Made by a program: the position numbers and the translations under genes. This document shows, one piece after another, positions 34,479 through 42,894 of a stretch of DNA of 64,000 bases (its first letter is position 1; every line of letters begins with the position of its first letter). The notes under the pieces are model-generated. The model was not told where the DNA came from. It worked only from the letters and a program-made list of their open reading frames with translations, and searched no databases. Location of the stretch: assembly GCF_014750685.1 (NCBI RefSeq), contig NZ_JAAXGE010000003.1, positions 186,001 to 250,000 of the forward strand, in the 5' to 3' direction. This DNA comes from Bacteroides sp. GM023. Its GTDB lineage: Bacteria > Bacteroidota > Bacteroidia > Bacteroidales > Bacteroidaceae.

Positions 34479-34507
34479 TCATAGTATACCTTATAAATAC
34501 AACGAAA

Positions 34508-34987
34508 ATGAAAATCAATAAAACGAATGCCGCACGGCTGCTGGACAAGGCGAAAATAGCTTATGAGCTAATTCCCTATGAAGTAGATGAAAATGACCTG
34601 AGCGCCGTTCACGTAGCAGCAAACTTAGGCGAGAACATAGAGCAAGTATTCAAAACGCTCGTTCTTCACGGCGACAAGAGCGGATATTTTGTCTGCGTCA
34701 TACCGGGCGAACACGAAGTCGATTTAAAATTGGCAGCAAAAGCTTCCGGTAACAAGAAATGCGATTTGATACCTGTGAAAGAACTTTTGCCGCTTACAGG
34801 CTATATCCGGGGTGGTTGTTCTCCTATCGGCATGAAGAAACATTTTCCTACCTATATTCATGAAACTTGCCGGCAATTTCCGTATATCTATGTCAGTGCC
34901 GGAGTTCGGGGACTTCAGATAAAATTGGCTCCGGCAGATTTGATTCGCGAATCGCGGGCGGAAATTTGTCGTTTATTTGAGGAATAA
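34508..34987 (+). CDS. ybaK: Cys-tRNA(Pro)/Cys-tRNA(Cys) deacylase YbaK/EbsC
   Basis: A 159-residue editing protein that clears cysteine from wrongly charged tRNA(Pro). The start is MKINKTNAARLLDKAKIAYELI, the family's usual N-terminus, after an upstream open frame that overlaps uvrA and can be discarded. Visible blocks are VFKTLVLHGDKSGYFVCVIPGEHEVDLKLAAKASG near 43-75 with the catalytic Lys of the FKTL element, and GYIRGGCSPIGMKK near 100-112 with the GxSPxG loop. It lies in a short operon-like run after uvrA but with its own terminator between. Confidence 0.92.
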   Translation: MKINKTNAARLLDKAKIAYELIPYEVDENDLSAVHVAANLGENIEQVFKTLVLHGDKSGYFVCVIPGEHEVDLKLAAKASGNKKCDLIPVKELLPLTGYIRGGCSPIGMKKHFPTYIHETCRQFPYIYVSAGVRGLQIKLAPADLIRESRAEICRLFEE

Positions 34988-35024
34988 ATCCTATTATTTA
35001 TAGAGCAAATATGACTGCATATTC

Positions 35025-35054
35025 TTTGAATGAATTAAAAAAAGTATATATTTG
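35025..35054 (+). promoter_or_regulatory. Promoter of the peptide transporter gene
   Basis: TTTG at 35025-35028 and TATATTTG at 35047-35054, spacing 18 bp, about 40 bp before the start codon. Confidence 0.68.
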
Positions 35055-35094
35055 CAGAAAATATCAATTTTATTAATCTAATATTCTAGTTTAT

Positions 35095-36762
35095 ATGTTT
35101 GAAGGACAACCGAAAGGGCTATACGCTTTAGCCTTGGCTAACACGGGCGAACGTTTTGGCTACTACACGATGCTTGCTATCTTTACACTTTTCTTACAAG
35201 CGAAATTTGGTTATACAGCAGCAGAGACTTCTACAATTTTTGGTTCATTTCTGGCAGCAGTTTATTTTATGCCTCTCATTGGCGGTATCTTGGCTGACAA
35301 GTGTGGTTATGGTAAGATGGTGACGACAGGTATTGTTGTCATGTTTATCGGTTATCTGTTGCTGGCGATTCCTACGGCAGCGAGTCTCACCGGTAAGATG
35401 ATGATGTTCGGTTCACTGTTTCTGATTGCTTGCGGAACAGGACTCTTTAAAGGAAACTTGCAGGTAATGGTAGGTAACCTCTATGATTCTCCGGAATATA
35501 GTTCAAAGCGCGACACTGCTTTCAGCTTATTCTATATGGCAATCAACGTAGGGGCTTTATTTGCTCCGACGGCTGCAACCAAAGTTACCAACTATATCTT
35601 AGGTGGTGCAGGATTTACTTATAACGCTCAAATTCCTTCATTGGCACATCAATTCCTTAACGGAACTATTACTCCGGAAGGAAACGCCGCCCTTAGCGGA
35701 TTGCAGGCTGCGCAAGGCTTTGCCGGTGATACAGCCGCATTCTGTAATATCTATATTGAGAAACTGTCAGAAGCCTATAACTATGGTTTTGCCGTAGCCT
35801 GTATTTCTCTGATTATTTCAATGGCAATCTATGTGTGCTGCCGTTCCATGTTCAAACATGCGGATTATAACTCCAAGCAGGCTAAAGCTGTAAACAGCAA
35901 CAATAATGAACCGGAATTGACTCCGGCACAGACGAAAGAACGTATTGTTGCTTTGTTGCTTGTATTTGCTGTGGTTATCTTCTTCTGGATGGCATTCCAT
36001 CAGAATGGTTTGACAATGACATTCTTTGCACGTGACTATACGACTCAATCCGTGACTGGACTTGATCGTCTTGGATTCGATGTATGGAATCTGGTTCTTG
36101 TCATTATTGCCGTTTATGGTGCATTCTCTCTTTTCCAGTCCAAAACAGGTCGTGGTAAAGCGATTGCAGGTGTTGCTGTGCTAGCTTCATTGGGTATATT
36201 GGCGTGGAGCTATTCTTCCATGGATTCAACCGTAGAAATCCTTCCTCAAATATTCCAGCAGTTCAATCCGTTCTTTGTAGTGGCTCTGACTCCGGTTTCT
36301 TTGGCTGTCTTTGGTTATTTGGCCAAGAGAAAGAAAGAACCTTCCGCACCCCGTAAAATCGGTATCGGTATGGTGATTGCAGCCTGTGGTTTCTTGATTC
36401 TGGCTATTGGCTCTATGGGGTTGCCTACTCCGAAAGAAGTGGAAACAGCAGGTATTAGCCCGGATGTCTTGGTTTCTCCCAACTGGTTGATCTCTACTTA
36501 TCTCGTATTGACTTTTGCAGAGTTGTTGCTTTCTCCGATGGGTATTTCTTTCGTGTCGAAAGTAGCTCCTCCCAAGTATAAAGGTATGATGATGGGTGGC
36601 TGGTTCGTAGCTACGGCTATCGGTAACTATCTGGTTGCCATTATCGGTTATCTGTGGGGTGGCATGCAACTGTGGATGGTATGGAGTGTATTGATCGTAT
36701 GCTGTCTGTTATCAGCCCTGTTCATCTTCTCTATCATGAAGAAACTTGAAAAAGTAGCTTAA
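35095..36762 (+). CDS. Proton-dependent oligopeptide transporter (POT family)
   Basis: A 555-residue inner-membrane transporter of the POT/PTR2 family that imports di- and tripeptides with protons. The N-terminal signature GERFGYYTMLAIFTLFLQ near 18-35 carries the E-x-x-x-Y proton motif; GTGLFKGNLQVMVGNLY near 117 is the second PTR signature; SLFYMAINVGALFAP near 142 follows. About 14 helices are seen, with a longer insert after helix 6 rich in Thr and Ala. Helix WLISTYLVLTFAELLLSPMGISFVSKVAP is the conserved C-terminal POT motif. Confidence 0.95.
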   Translation: MFEGQPKGLYALALANTGERFGYYTMLAIFTLFLQAKFGYTAAETSTIFGSFLAAVYFMPLIGGILADKCGYGKMVTTGIVVMFIGYLLLAIPTAASLTGKMMMFGSLFLIACGTGLFKGNLQVMVGNLYDSPEYSSKRDTAFSLFYMAINVGALFAPTAATKVTNYILGGAGFTYNAQIPSLAHQFLNGTITPEGNAALSGLQAAQGFAGDTAAFCNIYIEKLSEAYNYGFAVACISLIISMAIYVCCRSMFKHADYNSKQAKAVNSNNNEPELTPAQTKERIVALLLVFAVVIFFWMAFHQNGLTMTFFARDYTTQSVTGLDRLGFDVWNLVLVIIAVYGAFSLFQSKTGRGKAIAGVAVLASLGILAWSYSSMDSTVEILPQIFQQFNPFFVVALTPVSLAVFGYLAKRKKEPSAPRKIGIGMVIAACGFLILAIGSMGLPTPKEVETAGISPDVLVSPNWLISTYLVLTFAELLLSPMGISFVSKVAPPKYKGMMMGGWFVATAIGNYLVAIIGYLWGGMQLWMVWSVLIVCCLLSALFIFSIMKKLEKVA

Positions 36763-36800
36763 AATAAATCTAGTAAATAATACCGGATTATAATCATAAG

Positions 36801-36834
36801 AAAAGGCTTGCAGATTGTGTTCTGCAAGCCTTTT
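36801..36834. terminator. Bidirectional hairpin terminator
   Basis: AAAAGGCTTGCAGA (36801-36814) and TCTGCAAGCCTTTT (36821-36834), a perfect 14-bp stem between convergent genes. Confidence 0.85.
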
Positions 36835-36837
36835 CCA

Positions 36838-37335
36838 TTAAATATCCAGTCCCATTATATAATCATTCATATAATAACCGTTACCAATTGGAAAATCCCC
36901 TTCCCGCAGTTTCCTCATTCCCATATGCTCATAAAACTGCAATGCCTTATTGTTACGATTCACATTCAACTCCATCAGGCAAGGTTCCGGATGCACTTCC
37001 TTTATATACTTGACCGCTTCTCTAAACAGGAAACTACCACAGTGCGTTCCCTGAAAGCGGGGTAGGACATAAATCTTCTGAAGATGAAAAACGTCTTTTT
37101 CCTGTTGCTGCACAGAAACATATCCGCATAGTTCACCGTCTTTGTGAGCGATGAAATAGACATGCCCTTCTTCTTCCATCTGCTTGAGAATATTTCGGGG
37201 GGCATACATCCAGTCCATCATATAATCCAGTTGTTCGGGAGATAAAATCTCATTGTAAGTGACGGGAAACACTTCCTTTGCCATCTTATTGATAAGTTCG
37301 CAATCGTCGGCCGTTGCTCTTCGAATAGTAAACAT
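36838..37335 (-). CDS. GNAT family N-acetyltransferase
   Basis: A 165-residue GCN5-related acetyltransferase. The fold is visible from FTIRRATADDCELINKMAKEVFP at the start, LCGYVSVQQQEKDVFHLQKIYVLPRFQGTHCGSFLFREAV near 70-110 (acetyl-CoA-binding loop RFQGTHCGS, a variant of Q-x-x-G-x-G/A), and NRNNKALQFYEHMGMRKL near 125-142. The substrate is unknown; such proteins often act on small amines or protein N-termini. It has its own terminator shared with the peptide transporter and is divergent from the PadR operon. Confidence 0.88.
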   Translation of the reverse strand: MFTIRRATADDCELINKMAKEVFPVTYNEILSPEQLDYMMDWMYAPRNILKQMEEEGHVYFIAHKDGELCGYVSVQQQEKDVFHLQKIYVLPRFQGTHCGSFLFREAVKYIKEVHPEPCLMELNVNRNNKALQFYEHMGMRKLREGDFPIGNGYYMNDYIMGLDI

Positions 37336-37436
37336 ACGTATTTTCTTTTTTGTGGTTTAACGGGCACAAATATAGACATTATTTCTTTTTATAATAAGGT
37401 GTAAGCTCTCTAATGTTTTAATTATTATTAATTTAT

Positions 37437-37459
37437 AGTACTTTGCAATGCAAGGTACT
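37437..37459. promoter_or_regulatory. PadR operator palindrome
   Basis: AGTACTTTGCA and TGCAAGGTACT are inverted arms of 11 bases with one mismatch around a single central A. The site covers the -33 region of the PadR promoter (-7 TATATTTG at 37471-37478). Its position suits repression of the PadR-PspC operon by its own regulator. Confidence 0.6.
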
Positions 37460-37470
37460 AAAGTAATGCA

Positions 37471-37478
37471 TATATTTG
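37471..37478 (+). promoter_or_regulatory. -7 element of the PadR-PspC operon
   Basis: TATATTTG at 22 bp before the PadR start codon. No clean TTTG at 19-21 bp; the palindrome occupies that place. Confidence 0.6.
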
Positions 37479-37500
37479 TGCCATACAAAAGAAGAGAATA

Positions 37501-37827
37501 ATGAAAGTAGACAATGTAAAATCCCAGATGAGAAAAGGCATGCTTGAATATTGCATCATGCTTTTGCTGCATAAGGAGCCTGCTTATGCTTCAGACATCA
37601 TTCAGAAACTGAAAGAGGCCCAACTAATTGTGGTAGAGGGTACTTTATACCCTTTGCTGACACGTTTGAAGAATGATGATTTGTTGAGCTATGAATGGGT
37701 GGAATCCACGCAGGGGCCACCCCGCAAATATTACAAACTCACAGAGAGAGGAGAAGCCTTCCTGGGAGAACTTGAAATCTCCTGGAAAGAATTGAACGAA
37801 ACAGTGAACCATATTGCCAATAGATAA
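37501..37827 (+). CDS. PadR family transcriptional regulator
   Basis: A 108-residue winged-helix repressor. The PadR motif is visible: KGMLEYCIMLLLHKEPAYASDIIQKL near 12-37, VEGTLYPLLTRLKNDDLLSYEW near 45-66 (recognition helix and wing), and PPRKYYKLTERGEAFL near 75-90. It likely represses the operon it heads, from the palindrome at 37437-37459. The next gene encodes a PspC-type membrane protein, and the pair is widespread in Bacteroidetes; a link to envelope stress is plausible. Confidence 0.93.
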   Translation: MKVDNVKSQMRKGMLEYCIMLLLHKEPAYASDIIQKLKEAQLIVVEGTLYPLLTRLKNDDLLSYEWVESTQGPPRKYYKLTERGEAFLGELEISWKELNETVNHIANR

Positions 37828-37847
37828 TCCGAAAAGAAAAAATTAAA

Positions 37848-38945
37848 ATGAAAAAGACTTTGACCATCAATTTAGGAGGAACTGTCTATCATATAGATGA
37901 TGATGCCTACCGTCTGTTAGATAATTACCTGTCTAATCTGAAGCATTACTTTCGTAAACAGGAAGGTGCGGAAGAAATCGTAAACGATATTGAAATGCGT
38001 ATTGCCGAACTGTTTGCCGAAAAAATAGCCGAAGGAAAACAAGTCATAACTGTATCGGATGTGGAAGAAATTATAGCGCGTGTAGGTAAACCGGAAGACT
38101 TCGGAATAACTGACGATGACACGGATTCACAGAAAAAGACGGAACAGTCAGCTTCCGGCAATCAGAGTTATGCACATACTGCCGCTCCGCGCCGTTGGTT
38201 TCGCGATCCGGACAATAAGTTACTGGGTGGTGTAGCATCAGGACTGGCGGCTTATTTTGATTGGGATATCACCCTGGTGCGTATCCTGATGATCATTCTG
38301 GTATTTGTCCCTTACTGTCCGATGATCATACTCTATATTATCGGATGGATTGTTATACCGGAAGCTCATACAGCGGCAGAAAAGCTGAGTATGCATGGAA
38401 AAGCGGTGACCATCGAAAATATTGGTAAAACGGTGACAGACGGCTTCGAACGGGTAGCGGACGGAGTCAATAACTATATGAATTCCGGAAAGCCCCGTAC
38501 CTTTCTTCAGAAAGTAGGAGATGTGTTTGTTTCCATTGCTGCCGTCCTCTTTAAGATATTTCTGGTAGCTTTGGTGATTATCTGCTGCCCTGTATTGTTC
38601 GTATTGGCTGTCGTATTGGTAGCCCTGGTGTTCGCTGCTGTTGCGGTAGCGGTCAGTGGTGGGGCATTGCTTTACGAAATGCTGCCTGCCATCAATTGGA
38701 TACCGGTTACTTCCGTATCTCCTATGATGACATTGCTTGGCACGATTGCCGGAGTCGCCCTGATTGGTATTCCATTGGGAGCTTTCCTTTATACTATTCT
38801 TCGCCAGTTATTCCATTGGTCACCGATGGGGACAGGCTTGAAATGGTCGTTGCTGATTCTATGGATATTGGGTGCAGTCATTATGGTAATTAACCTTTCA
38901 GCCCTCGGATGGCAACTGCCTTTATACGGCTTACACTGCTCTTAA
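37848..38945 (+). CDS. PspC-domain membrane protein
   Basis: A 365-residue inner-membrane protein. Residues 1-90 form a cytoplasmic region (MKKTLTINLGGTVYHIDDDAY, then AEEIVNDIEMRIAELFAE), followed by a PspC domain near 120-175 (RDPDNKLLGGVASGLAAYFDWDITLVRILMIILVF) and at least four more helices to the C-terminus. In E. coli PspC takes part in the phage-shock response; in Bacteroidetes the role is unclear. It starts 20 bp after the PadR gene and is followed by a terminator. Confidence 0.9.
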   Translation: MKKTLTINLGGTVYHIDDDAYRLLDNYLSNLKHYFRKQEGAEEIVNDIEMRIAELFAEKIAEGKQVITVSDVEEIIARVGKPEDFGITDDDTDSQKKTEQSASGNQSYAHTAAPRRWFRDPDNKLLGGVASGLAAYFDWDITLVRILMIILVFVPYCPMIILYIIGWIVIPEAHTAAEKLSMHGKAVTIENIGKTVTDGFERVADGVNNYMNSGKPRTFLQKVGDVFVSIAAVLFKIFLVALVIICCPVLFVLAVVLVALVFAAVAVAVSGGALLYEMLPAINWIPVTSVSPMMTLLGTIAGVALIGIPLGAFLYTILRQLFHWSPMGTGLKWSLLILWILGAVIMVINLSALGWQLPLYGLHCS

Positions 38946-38995
38946 CTAACTCTTGTTCTATTAAAAAAGGATAATATTTATTCTTTTATAACTAA

Positions 38996-39031
38996 ATGTA
39001 CCCCGATAGTGTGTCCGGGGTACATTTTTTG
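38996..39031 (+). terminator. Terminator of the PadR-PspC operon
   Basis: ATGTACCCC (38996-39004) and GGGGTACAT (39017-39025) with a 12-nt loop, followed by TTTTTT. Confidence 0.82.
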
Positions 39032-39099
39032 TTTGTTCTTATTTATAGTAAATCGAGAATTTTTTATTAAGTTTGTAAAGACGTATTCAAGAAATAAAA

Positions 39100-40098
39100 A
39101 TGGGTGAACATATATGTTTTAGGAGAAACGAACGTTTGGCTACCGTCAATCCTTATTGGAGAGGAAACCCGATGGTGCGCGGACGCTTTTTTAACAGACA
39201 GCATCGCTTCCGTCCGGGGATGGGAAGTGTACTGAAATGGCGTCTTTCGCCCAATCCACAACGAAAAGAAAAGAAGACGGTGAAGTGGAATCCGAAAGTC
39301 TGCTATCTTCGTTCTCTGGACGCAGTGGTAGGGGGCTCACTGGTATGGTTGGGACATAATTCCTTTTTTCTCCAATTGGCAGGCAAAAGAATCATGTTCG
39401 ATCCGGTGTTCGGCAGCATCCCTTTTGTAAAGCGTCAGAGCGAATTTCCCGCCAATCCTGACATCTTTACAGGGATTGATTATCTGCTCGTCAGCCACGA
39501 CCATTTCGACCATTTGGATAAACAAAGTATCGCTCGTCTCTTGAAGAACAATCCGCAAATGAAACTCTTCTGCGGACTGGGAACAGGAGAATTAATCCAG
39601 AATTGGTTTCCTGAAATGAAGATAATTGAAGCCGGCTGGTATCAGCAGATGGAAGACGAAGGACTCAAAATAACCTTCCTTCCGGCACAGCATTGGAGCA
39701 AACGTTCCGTGCGTGACGGCGGACAACGATTGTGGGGAGCCTTTATGCTGCAAGGCGATGGCATCTCACTCTATTATAGCGGTGACACAGGATATTCCAG
39801 TCACTTCCGTGAAATCCCGGACTTGTTCGGTTCACCGGATTATGCTTTGCTGGGAATCGGTGCATACAAGCCCCGTTGGTTTATGCGTCCCAATCATATC
39901 TCGCCTTACGAATCCCTGACCGCTGCCGAAGAAATGCGCGCCGGGCTTACTATTCCGATGCATTATGGTACGTTCGACTTGTCTGACGAACCTTTGCACG
40001 ATCCCCCGAAAGTCTTTGCGGCAGAAGCAAAGAAAAGAAAGATTCCGGTAGAGATTCCATATCTGGGAGAAATTGTAAAACTGAATAAGAAGAAATAA
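39100..40098 (+). CDS. MBL-fold metallo-hydrolase (NAPE-PLD/UlaG-like)
   Basis: A 332-residue metallo-beta-lactamase-fold enzyme. The metal motif H-x-H-x-D-H is in VSHDHFDHLD near residues 127-136; further ligands are in LPAQHWSKRS near 190, YYSGDTGYSSHF near 223, and MHYGTFDLSDEP near 285. An early block LVWLGHNSFFLQLAGKRIMFDPVFG near 80 matches the NAPE-hydrolysing phospholipase D / UlaG branch. The physiological substrate is unknown. It forms a short pair with the flavin reductase gene 22 bp downstream. Confidence 0.9.
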   Translation: MGEHICFRRNERLATVNPYWRGNPMVRGRFFNRQHRFRPGMGSVLKWRLSPNPQRKEKKTVKWNPKVCYLRSLDAVVGGSLVWLGHNSFFLQLAGKRIMFDPVFGSIPFVKRQSEFPANPDIFTGIDYLLVSHDHFDHLDKQSIARLLKNNPQMKLFCGLGTGELIQNWFPEMKIIEAGWYQQMEDEGLKITFLPAQHWSKRSVRDGGQRLWGAFMLQGDGISLYYSGDTGYSSHFREIPDLFGSPDYALLGIGAYKPRWFMRPNHISPYESLTAAEEMRAGLTIPMHYGTFDLSDEPLHDPPKVFAAEAKKRKIPVEIPYLGEIVKLNKKK

Positions 40099-40120
40099 CT
40101 ATAAACGAACGAATAAAGAG

Positions 40121-40627
40121 ATGAAGAAGTTAGAAGTTAAAGACCTGAAAGAGAATTTTTTCGAAACAATCGGAAAAGAATGGATGCTGGTCACAGCCGG
40201 CACAAAAGAGAAGTTCAATACAATGACAGCAAGTTGGGGTGGCATCGGCTGGTTGTGGAATAAGCCCGTAGCCTTTGTTTTTGTTCGCCCCGAACGCTAT
40301 ACATATGAATTTATAGAGAAAAGCGACTATTTGACGTTGTCCTTCTTAGGAGAAGAAAATAAGAAAATTCATGCAGTCTGTGGCTCCAAGTCGGGACGGA
40401 ATATAGATAAAGTGAAAGAAACCGGATTGAAACCTGTATTTACAGAAGAGGGAAATGTATTGTTCGAGCAAGCCCGTCTGAGTCTGGAATGTAAGAAACT
40501 CTATGCCGACGGTATCAAACCGGAATGTTTCTTGGATAAAGAATCAGTAGAAAAGTGGTACGGTGGCGCCCACGGCGGTTTCCATAAAATGTATATTGTA
40601 GAAATTAAAAATATATATTCGGAATAA
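40121..40627 (+). CDS. Flavin reductase-like (FMN-binding split barrel) protein
   Basis: A 168-residue protein of the flavin-reductase-like split-barrel family. The FMN site is suggested by NTMTASWGGIGWLWNKPVAFVFVRPERYT near 30-60, with the SWGG stretch, and by YEFIEKSDYLTLSFLGEENKKIHAVCGSKSGRN near 60-95. Such proteins bind FMN and may reduce it for partner enzymes or act as a redox protein. It shares a transcript with the MBL-fold gene. Confidence 0.88.
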   Translation: MKKLEVKDLKENFFETIGKEWMLVTAGTKEKFNTMTASWGGIGWLWNKPVAFVFVRPERYTYEFIEKSDYLTLSFLGEENKKIHAVCGSKSGRNIDKVKETGLKPVFTEEGNVLFEQARLSLECKKLYADGIKPECFLDKESVEKWYGGAHGGFHKMYIVEIKNIYSE

Positions 40628-40656
40628 ATTTAGCGGATTTTTTATGAATGTAACGG

Positions 40657-40700
40657 AGAAGGCTCTGAACTCAAGAGATTGAGAACAGAGCCTTCTTTTA
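40657..40700. terminator. Hairpin terminator
   Basis: AGAAGGCTCTG (40657-40667) and CAGAGCCTTCT (40686-40696), then TTTATTTTG; serves the flavin reductase gene. Confidence 0.8.
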
Positions 40701-40743
40701 TTTTGCTATGTTTTTATACTACTATGATTAGTATCTTAAAAAC

Positions 40744-42846
40744 TTATTTGGATGGAGCTTTCTTTACCCATGTGTCCAACCATTCAAAGAAAGTACGTTG
40801 CCACAATACCCCGTTTTGAGGTTTCAGTACCCAGTGGTTTTCATCCGGATAAATCAGCAGCTCGGCAGGGACACCACGCATCACGGCAGCATCGAAAGCA
40901 GCCATTGCCTGATTAGCCAGGATACGATAGTCTTTTTCTCCATGGATACAGAGAATCGGAGTATCCCATTTTTCTACGAAGAGGTGAGGGGAGTTAGCGA
41001 AAGTACGCTGTGCCACCGGATTTTGTTTTTCCCAGTAAGCGCCGCCCATATCCCAGTTGGCAAACCATTTCTCTTCAGTTTCCAAATATTGCATTTCCAT
41101 ATTAAAGATACCGTCATGGGCAATAAATGCCTTGAAGCGCTTGTCATGATGTCCGGCCAACCAATATACAGAGAATCCTCCGAAGCTGGCACCCACACAT
41201 CCCAAACGGTCCTTATCCACATACGGTTCTTTAGCCATCTCGTCAATAGCCGTGAAGTAATCCTTCATACACTGGCCGCCGTAATCACCGCTAATCTGTT
41301 CATTCCATTCCACACCGAATCCCGGCAGACCGCGACGGTTCGGAGCAACGATGATATAATCATTAGCTGCCATAATCTGGAAGTTCCAGCGATAAGACCA
41401 GAACTGACTTACCGGGCTTTGAGGGCCACCCTCGCAGAACAACAAAGTAGGATATTTCTTATTCGGATCGAATTGAGGCGGATAGATTACCCACGTCAAC
41501 ATCTCCTTACCATCTGTTGTCTTCATCCAGCGACCTTCCACTTTTCCCATCTCCAACTGGTCATAAATCTGCTTGTTTTCCTGTGTCAGTTGAGTGGTTG
41601 TTCCGTCCAGTGCCACTGTATAAATCTCATCACCCATACTCATGGAATGACGTTTAGCAATCAGCTTGTCACCGAAAAGAGCCACACCTTCGTAGTCATA
41701 CATTCCCGAAGTAATCGCCTTTACCGAATCATTCGCCAAATCAAGCGCATAAATCTGCGATTCTCCATGCCATACACCTGTGAAATAGATTGTCTTGGCA
41801 TCTGCACCCCAAACAAAAGCATCCACATTCGATTCGAACGCCTTGCTGACAAAACGCTTTTCACCCGTTTCCAGGTTCATGATAAACAGACGGTTCAAAT
41901 CAGCCTCGTAACCGTCACGCTCCATGCTCTGCCAAGCAATATACTTGCCGTCCGGTGAATATTGTGGATTGGTATCATATCCTTTATTCTCTTCGGTGAT
42001 ATTCTCCGTCTTCTTCGTATTCAGATCATAGATATAAATATCCGAATTGGTAGAAATCGCATACGCCAGTCCGGTCTTCTTGCGGCAAGTATAAGCTACT
42101 TTGTCCGAAGTCGTGTTCCAGGCAAGTTGCTCGATGCCACCCCAAGGCTTCATCGGACTTTCATACGGCTCACCGTCCAGAATATCCACGACATTGGAAA
42201 TACCGTTACCGTCAAAATCAGCAACGAAAGGATGCGGAGCAGTCGTCACCCATTCATCCCAGTGCTTGTACATCAAATCAGTGATGATAACCCCCGAAGC
42301 TTTCGGCAGATCCGGATATTTATCGGCTGTACTTTCTTTCGTCTTGACTTGTGAGATAAACAAGAGTTTCTTGCCATCCGGCGAGACAGAATATCCTTCG
42401 ATGTCACCGTCGTAGTTGGTCAACTGCTTGCGTCCACTACCATCAGGATTCATCTCATAAAGCTGGCTGCTTCCGTTGTCATTGCTTAGAAAAGCGAGCT
42501 TGGTACCTCCTTTAATCCATGTCACCTCATTCTCCTGATAGGGGGTACGGGTGATTTGCTGATTGTCGCTTCCGTCTGCGTTCATCACGAAGACTTCGCG
42601 GTTACTCTTGTTTTCCGGTACACTGTAATATGCCACCGTATACGCAATTTTCTTTCCGTCGGGCGATACCGCGAATCCGCCGATACGTCCCATGGCCCAA
42701 AGTGCTTCGGGAGTCATGCGCTTCCCTTCAATCTTAATATCCGATTTCTCGATAAGCACCTGGTCCGTCTTGCCTGCGTCTTTGGTTCCACCGCAGGCTG
42801 CTAACAACATTGCTGCCGACATCATAAATAAATTAGCTTGTCTCAT
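40744..42846 (-). CDS. S9 family serine peptidase lipoprotein (dipeptidyl-peptidase 5-like)
   Basis: A 700-residue exported prolyl-oligopeptidase-type enzyme. It carries a lipoprotein signal (MMSAAMLLAAC, Cys near 19), a beta-propeller with WD40-like/TolB repeats (FAVSPDGKKIAYT, SVSPDGKKLLFI, YSPDGKYIAW), and an alpha/beta hydrolase domain near 450-700. The catalytic Ser is in GASFGGFS near 555, Asp probably near 640 (GEKDYRI), and His in DENHW near 672. Such lipoproteins trim proline-containing peptides in the periplasm or at the surface. Monocistronic. Confidence 0.93.
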   Translation of the reverse strand: MRQANLFMMSAAMLLAACGGTKDAGKTDQVLIEKSDIKIEGKRMTPEALWAMGRIGGFAVSPDGKKIAYTVAYYSVPENKSNREVFVMNADGSDNQQITRTPYQENEVTWIKGGTKLAFLSNDNGSSQLYEMNPDGSGRKQLTNYDGDIEGYSVSPDGKKLLFISQVKTKESTADKYPDLPKASGVIITDLMYKHWDEWVTTAPHPFVADFDGNGISNVVDILDGEPYESPMKPWGGIEQLAWNTTSDKVAYTCRKKTGLAYAISTNSDIYIYDLNTKKTENITEENKGYDTNPQYSPDGKYIAWQSMERDGYEADLNRLFIMNLETGEKRFVSKAFESNVDAFVWGADAKTIYFTGVWHGESQIYALDLANDSVKAITSGMYDYEGVALFGDKLIAKRHSMSMGDEIYTVALDGTTTQLTQENKQIYDQLEMGKVEGRWMKTTDGKEMLTWVIYPPQFDPNKKYPTLLFCEGGPQSPVSQFWSYRWNFQIMAANDYIIVAPNRRGLPGFGVEWNEQISGDYGGQCMKDYFTAIDEMAKEPYVDKDRLGCVGASFGGFSVYWLAGHHDKRFKAFIAHDGIFNMEMQYLETEEKWFANWDMGGAYWEKQNPVAQRTFANSPHLFVEKWDTPILCIHGEKDYRILANQAMAAFDAAVMRGVPAELLIYPDENHWVLKPQNGVLWQRTFFEWLDTWVKKAPSK

Positions 42847-42894
42847 ATATTTTATAAAATGTTTATTTTCTTGCGAAGATAGTGAAAAAAGGAT

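Noticed and set aside
34319..34510. An upstream start for the YbaK gene that would give 222 residues.
   Set aside because: The extra N-terminus overlaps uvrA and the terminator region, and the family begins at MKINKTNAARLL (34508).
40798..41958. A 386-codon open frame on the plus strand, antisense to the S9 peptidase gene.
   Set aside because: It lies wholly inside a well-supported gene, its protein has no family motif or signal, and the codon pattern explains it as a shadow.
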